The notes under the pieces are model-generated. The model was not told the DNA's origin, did not search any database, and saw only the letters and a list, made by a program, of their open reading frames with translations. Shown here one piece after another: positions 60,380 to 64,000 of a DNA stretch of 64,000 bases. Made by a program: the position numbers and the translations under genes. Origin of the DNA: Delphinus delphis (lineage: Eukaryota; Chordata; Mammalia; Artiodactyla; Delphinidae); NCBI RefSeq assembly GCF_949987515.2, contig NW_027192672.1, forward strand, positions 1,426,001-1,490,000, read 5' to 3'. The first letter of the stretch is position 1; each line of letters begins with the position of its first letter.

Positions 60380-60449
60380 TTGGCTAAAAAAGTGTATGCC
60401 CTTTTCTTGAATATATACAGAAAAGAACGCATACACCCTTTTTGGCCAA
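60380..60449. mobile_element. Palindrome of edge unit 2/3, most diverged copy
   Basis: 70 bp. The left arm begins TTGGCTAAAAAAGTGTATGC and the right arm ends GCATACACCCTTTTTGGCCA. Both arms carry the same C-to-T difference from the array (GTGTATGC and its complement), so pairing is kept at that position. Other positions no longer pair. Confidence 0.75.
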
Positions 60450-61050
60450 CTGCAATGTTGGCAATGTTCAGCTCCTTTTCTTGTGCTTAATGGCGAGTCC
60501 TTTCTACCTCCTCAAATCCCTTTCCTGCCATTCTCCCTTGCTTACAAGTCCTTTTCTCTGACTTTCCTCAAGACATTTTTCAGTGATGGATATTTTCAAC
60601 TCTGCAGTTTTGTGAATTTTACTGCCCCTGAGTTCCATTGTTCAACTCGTGTTTATGGGAACTGGCCACAAAGCAGCGGGATTTCCTCAAGCCCTATACT
60701 GTTTCCATGGGCAACCCTAGCCTTTGGTCAATTCATCTTCCTGATTGGAAATTAGAGTGACATGTGCCTGTCTGAACACCTAGGACTTGTCTCTCATTGT
60801 TCCTCATCCTTCCGCTTCATCCTCTGGACAAATTCCAAACTGTACGCAACAGGATGTTGACAGTGCTGACATCTCCAAGTGGGGAGACTGTTAGTAAAGA
60901 CGCTGGAGGGGCGAACCCGAGCACCAGGAGATGAGGAGATGAGATGCCTTTTCCAAACTCTTCCCGATCAGATGGTATACCATCCTCTGGGTGTGACAGA
61001 CATGTTTTAGCAGTAGGAAGAGTCCCATTCATGTAAGGAGAACACCAGGG
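60450..61050. repeat. Partial edge unit 3, end of the repeat domain
   Basis: The non-L1 part of a third outer unit. Matching phrases include CTCCAAGTGGGGAGA (about 60,874), TCCCGATCAGATGGTATACC (about 60,962) and CATGTTTTAGC (about 61,000). Similarity fades at about 61,030-61,050. The next 180 bp (61,050-61,230) I cannot assign. Confidence 0.7.
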
Positions 61051-61229
61051 CTTTTTCAAAATCAGTGTCTCCCCGAAACCCAAACTGGGGAATTTTTTAA
61101 GCTACGGCTACACATATGTTCATTAAGGGCCTTGGGAAGTAGGCAGAGTCCAAACTTTAGATGATTGAAGTCTTCAGGGTCAGAAGCACTCACCACCAGC
61201 TTCCCTTAGGCTACACTTTAACTGTCATT

Positions 61230-61440
61230 GATAGATGATGTCAATAAAAATATCTATTCTTTTTCAGATTATTTCCCCTTATAGGTTATTGCAAAATGTT
61301 GAGTGTAGTTCCCTGTGCTATACAGTAGTTCCTTGTTGATGATCTATTTTATACATAGCAGTGTGTATGTGTTAATTCCAAACTGTTAATTTATCCCTCC
61401 TCCCACCTTTCCCCTTTGGTAATAATAAATTATAAGATTT
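61230..61440 (-). mobile_element. L1 3'-end fragment (artiodactyl type)
   Basis: Contains the characteristic reversed-L1 phrases TTCCCTGTGCTATACAGTAG, CCTTGTTGATGATCTATTTTA and TTTATCCCTCCTCCCACC. It is better preserved than the L1 parts of the satellite, which it resembles in order. It may be the L1 half of edge unit 3 or a separate insertion. Confidence 0.7.
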
Positions 61441-61740
61441 TATACTTCTCAGAAATGGGGGAGCTGAAAGAGAGGTATCATTTTCAATGGAAAAGCATTT
61501 AAAACAAGATTGAAGGTTTAACCAAGATTATTAGCTGTACATCCTTGGAAAGAAATCACTTCGTTTCTCTAATATTGACCTGACAAATAAGACAAACCTT
61601 TTCACTGAACTTGCTTATAAAAAGTGATGGAAATATCAAATGGAAGTGTTAAAAACATCTTATTTTACCCGAGCCTTATACACTGTTCTATGTTAACTAC
61701 AGTTTGGCTCACACATCTGTTCATTGAGGTTACAATAGTC
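61441..61740. other. Unassigned AT-rich stretch
   Basis: I see no coding frame, RNA gene or repeat family that I can name in these 300 bp. Confidence 0.5.
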
Positions 61741-62790
61741 TCAATTTCTGTTACTGATCCTCCAGAGTGGACCCCAACAAGTGTCCCCCTGCCCAGTGTC
61801 ATTGGGGCCAACAGATCGAGACTGAGTTTGGTTCACAAGCAAAGGAAACTTTATATTTTGATCAGAGAATGGAGAGGTGAGAGCATGCACTACCCCGTGG
61901 GCTGTGGGCTGGGCTGCTGTGTAGAGATCCTGTCAGAGTCAGTGGGAGGGAGGGAGGCGGCGGAGCTCTCGAGGGCCGGGTTGGCTGTAGCTCAGGCTCT
62001 ATATCGTGGAGTCTGCACTGGGCCCCAGGAGCTGAGGTGTCGACCCAGCCATTCTGCACTAGGAAATCTGGTCTGAAGTGCCGGGTGTGGAACCTCTGCA
62101 TGCGGGACCCTAGGAGCACGTGAAATTAGACAAAGCACAAAGGATAAAAAAGGTTAGACTTGACTTTATTGCCCAGATTCTATTTTTATCTCCCAGGGAT
62201 TTTTAATGGGCTTTGCTGGGGACAAACCCCTCCTCTGCTTTTTGTCCCGTTCCTCATTCTTGGAGTGCTGAGGGTGCAGACCCTTCTTCTGTAACTGCTG
62301 AGTGCTGAGTTGGGAGCCCTCATACCCTGGGGCGAGGGTCAGAGCTTCTCCCCAGCAGCCTCCCGGTGACGTTGATTGTCCCCAGGACCCCTGCCTCCCT
62401 GCTCGTCCACCTGAGCACCAGCATTGGAAGTGTTATAGATTCTAATGACCTTTAAGGGTCCAGGAAAGAGATGTGCAGAGACGCTGTGGGGGCCGGTTTC
62501 ACCCCGCCCCACATTTGTTTGGCCACCTTAGGCTGACCGTCTCTGCCAGCCTAGATGCTCTGACCAGTAGTCTGCGCTTTCTTCAGTTAGGCCCCTGAAT
62601 TAACGTACAAACAGCACCAGGTGTCAGAGCCCTGCCCGCTCAACTCCCAGACAGTCCAGGGTCAGTGGTGACCAAGGACCATGATGGCTACTGAGTCAAC
62701 AGCCTTTTGAAGTAAACAGGAGTCCAGCCGGTCTTATTGGCCACCATCATCACGGTGTCTGTCGGCTTTTCTATGGTGACAGTGTGGTAT
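61741..62790 (-). mobile_element. Probable LTR and 3' part of a class I endogenous retrovirus
   Basis: GC-richer than its surroundings and placed downstream (minus sense) of the pol remnant. The stretch GGTTCACAAGCAAAGGAAAC followed by TTTATATTTTGATCAGAG (61,832-61,865) resembles the R region of ruminant class I LTRs as I remember them, and a reverse AATAAA lies at about 62,165. I cannot place LTR ends or a target duplication. Env is not recognisable. The extent and identity are inferred mainly from the neighbouring pol. Confidence 0.4.
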
Positions 62791-62799
62791 ACTGTTCCC

Positions 62800-64000
62800 C
62801 CGCCAAGATTATTAGCTCCCCTCTGGGTGCAGTAAGTCCTGCAAGCAGTAGTCTACTCTTTTGGGACACACTCTTGTTGTTTTATGAGAGAAACTCCAGG
62901 TCAAGTGATGTTCACACGAGTCGTCATGGTGCCCTGTTGCCCCCGGTTATCTCTCTGGATGTTGGAGTTGGAGGGCCTCCTCACTCGAGGTCGGTGTGCC
63001 CACGGAGTGAACCCTGCAACTTCAGGGCATGGTTGGTGGTTAGGATCACCACGTGGGGTCCTTTTCCCTTAGGAGGGAGGTGGCCTTTTGGGCTGCTGAT
63101 TTCCAGGTTTTTAGATACCGCCAGTATCTTGGCCAGATGTGGCAGTGGGCCAAGCCCCTTAGTGACCGTAGTTTATCCTACCTGGATGGCATTCTTGCAT
63201 TGTTCCATTTCAAGTGGTCCCAGTTTTTGCACTAATTCTCCAATGGCGATTCACCTTTCACCGGGAATGTAAAGGTCAAAGGGTTTAGCTAAATTAGGGA
63301 GTTCCAGGGCAAGGGTCTGAATTGACTGCTCTTTCCATTCTTGAAAGGCCACTTCTGGATTCTATTCAAAAGGATCATCATCTTTTCCTTTCAGTGTTTC
63401 ATATAGAGGCCCAGCTAGTAGACTGTAGCTAGGGATCCAGAAGCAGCAAACCCTGGCCTCCCCAGGAACCCCTAAGCTGTCTTCTAGTTTTAGAAAGGGG
63501 TAAGGCTGAAAATGGTTTCTTCCCTTTCCTGGGATGGGCTTCTCTGACCTTCTGTGAGAATGAAGCCCAGGCAGGTCACCGCAGTCTGTGATATTTGAGC
63601 TTTTTCTTGGACAACTTCTATCCTTTATTGGCTTGGTAGTTCAGAGGCCTCCTTAGTAGGGCTGGTGATCAGAATGTCGTCTGCATATTGAAGGAGGGTT
63701 TCCTTTTCCAGAGGTAGAACTTTTAGGTCTTTAGCTAAGCTTTCCCCAAAGATGGTGTGGGAATTTTTGCACCCTTGGGGCCAGACGGCCCGGAAGTATT
63801 GTTTTAGTTGTATGTGGAGTCCTGCCACTCACAAGCCAAAATTTCTTGTGACTCTGGGACTAATGGAATACAAAAGAAGGCATCATTGAAGACTAATACA
63901 GAATACCATGTCCTGGTGGTTGGTAGAATGACCAGCAGGGTGTAGGAATTAGGAGCAACTGGAGGTATATCCTCGGTGGCTTCACTGACTGTCCTGACAT
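62800..64000 (-). pseudogene. pol: Class I (gamma-like) retroviral pol remnant, RT to RNase H
   Basis: Minus-strand translation gives, in order, a palm segment WYSVLVFNDAFFCIPL (near 63,900), VWPQGCKNSHTIFGESLAKD, and QYADDILI (YADD at 63,676-63,687). These are followed by connection-like sequence GPLYETLKGKDDDPFE and AKPFDLYIPGE, then QKLGPLEMEQCKNAIQ. YADD and the general order fit gamma-like RT. It is broken: the first catalytic Asp of the palm appears as Val (VLVF), the usual LPQG is WPQG, in-frame stops occur at 63,362-63,364 and near 63,255, and the frame shifts again near 63,150. It runs off the right end of the window. Confidence 0.75.

Noticed and set aside
61624..62076. 150-codon plus-strand frame beside the class I element
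   Set aside because: Low-complexity, LTR-like sequence with no recognisable protein features; it spans the presumed boundary between unassigned DNA and the element.

Overview
The window is mammalian nuclear DNA, most likely from a ruminant or another artiodactyl. Three things suggest this. A 72-bp palindrome has arms that begin TTGGCCAAAAAG, like ruminant mariner-derived miniature elements. A reversed L1 3' end of the artiodactyl type is present. There is also a young class II (beta-like) endogenous retrovirus. I see no host protein-coding gene, tRNA, rRNA or CRISPR array.

Positions 1-56,970 hold a head-to-tail macrosatellite with a unit of about 1,579 bp. It is interrupted once, at 32,877-40,271, by a minus-strand provirus. 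Each unit is a composite of three parts: a 72-bp palindrome, about 675 bp of unrecognised non-coding DNA, and about 830 bp of an L1 3' end lying in reverse. I count 32 unit anchors (palindromes). Shared variants show higher-order organisation that changes along the array: three-unit blocks (1-9.5 kb), one rearranged 2,044-bp unit (9.55-11.6 kb), two-unit blocks (11.6-17.9 kb), and a three-unit block of 4,735 bp duplicated with no difference seen (20.4-29.9 kb). Right of the provirus (40.3-57.0 kb) is a further mosaic.

The provirus (32,877-40,271) has LTRs of 974 and 976 bp that differ at six bases and one 2-bp indel. It also has a 6-bp target duplication TTTATG, a lysine-type primer binding site and a polypurine tract. 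In viral order it carries a gag 5' part, a deletion that removed the rest of gag and most of pro, the pro C-terminal G-patch with a pro-pol slippery heptamer, an open RT-RNase H-integrase frame, a full-length open env frame, and U3 frames beginning immediately after the env stop. It is replication-defective as it stands.

Positions 56,970-61,050 hold two and a half strongly diverged units with a longer period (about 1,745 bp). They retain a segment of about 166 bp that every homogenised unit lacks, so they look like the ancestral edge of the array. Positions 61,230-61,440 are more reversed L1 3' end, followed by about 300 bp that I cannot assign. From about 61,740 to the end lies a decayed class I (gamma-like) retroviral element on the minus strand, with a broken RT-RNase H region at 62,800-64,000.
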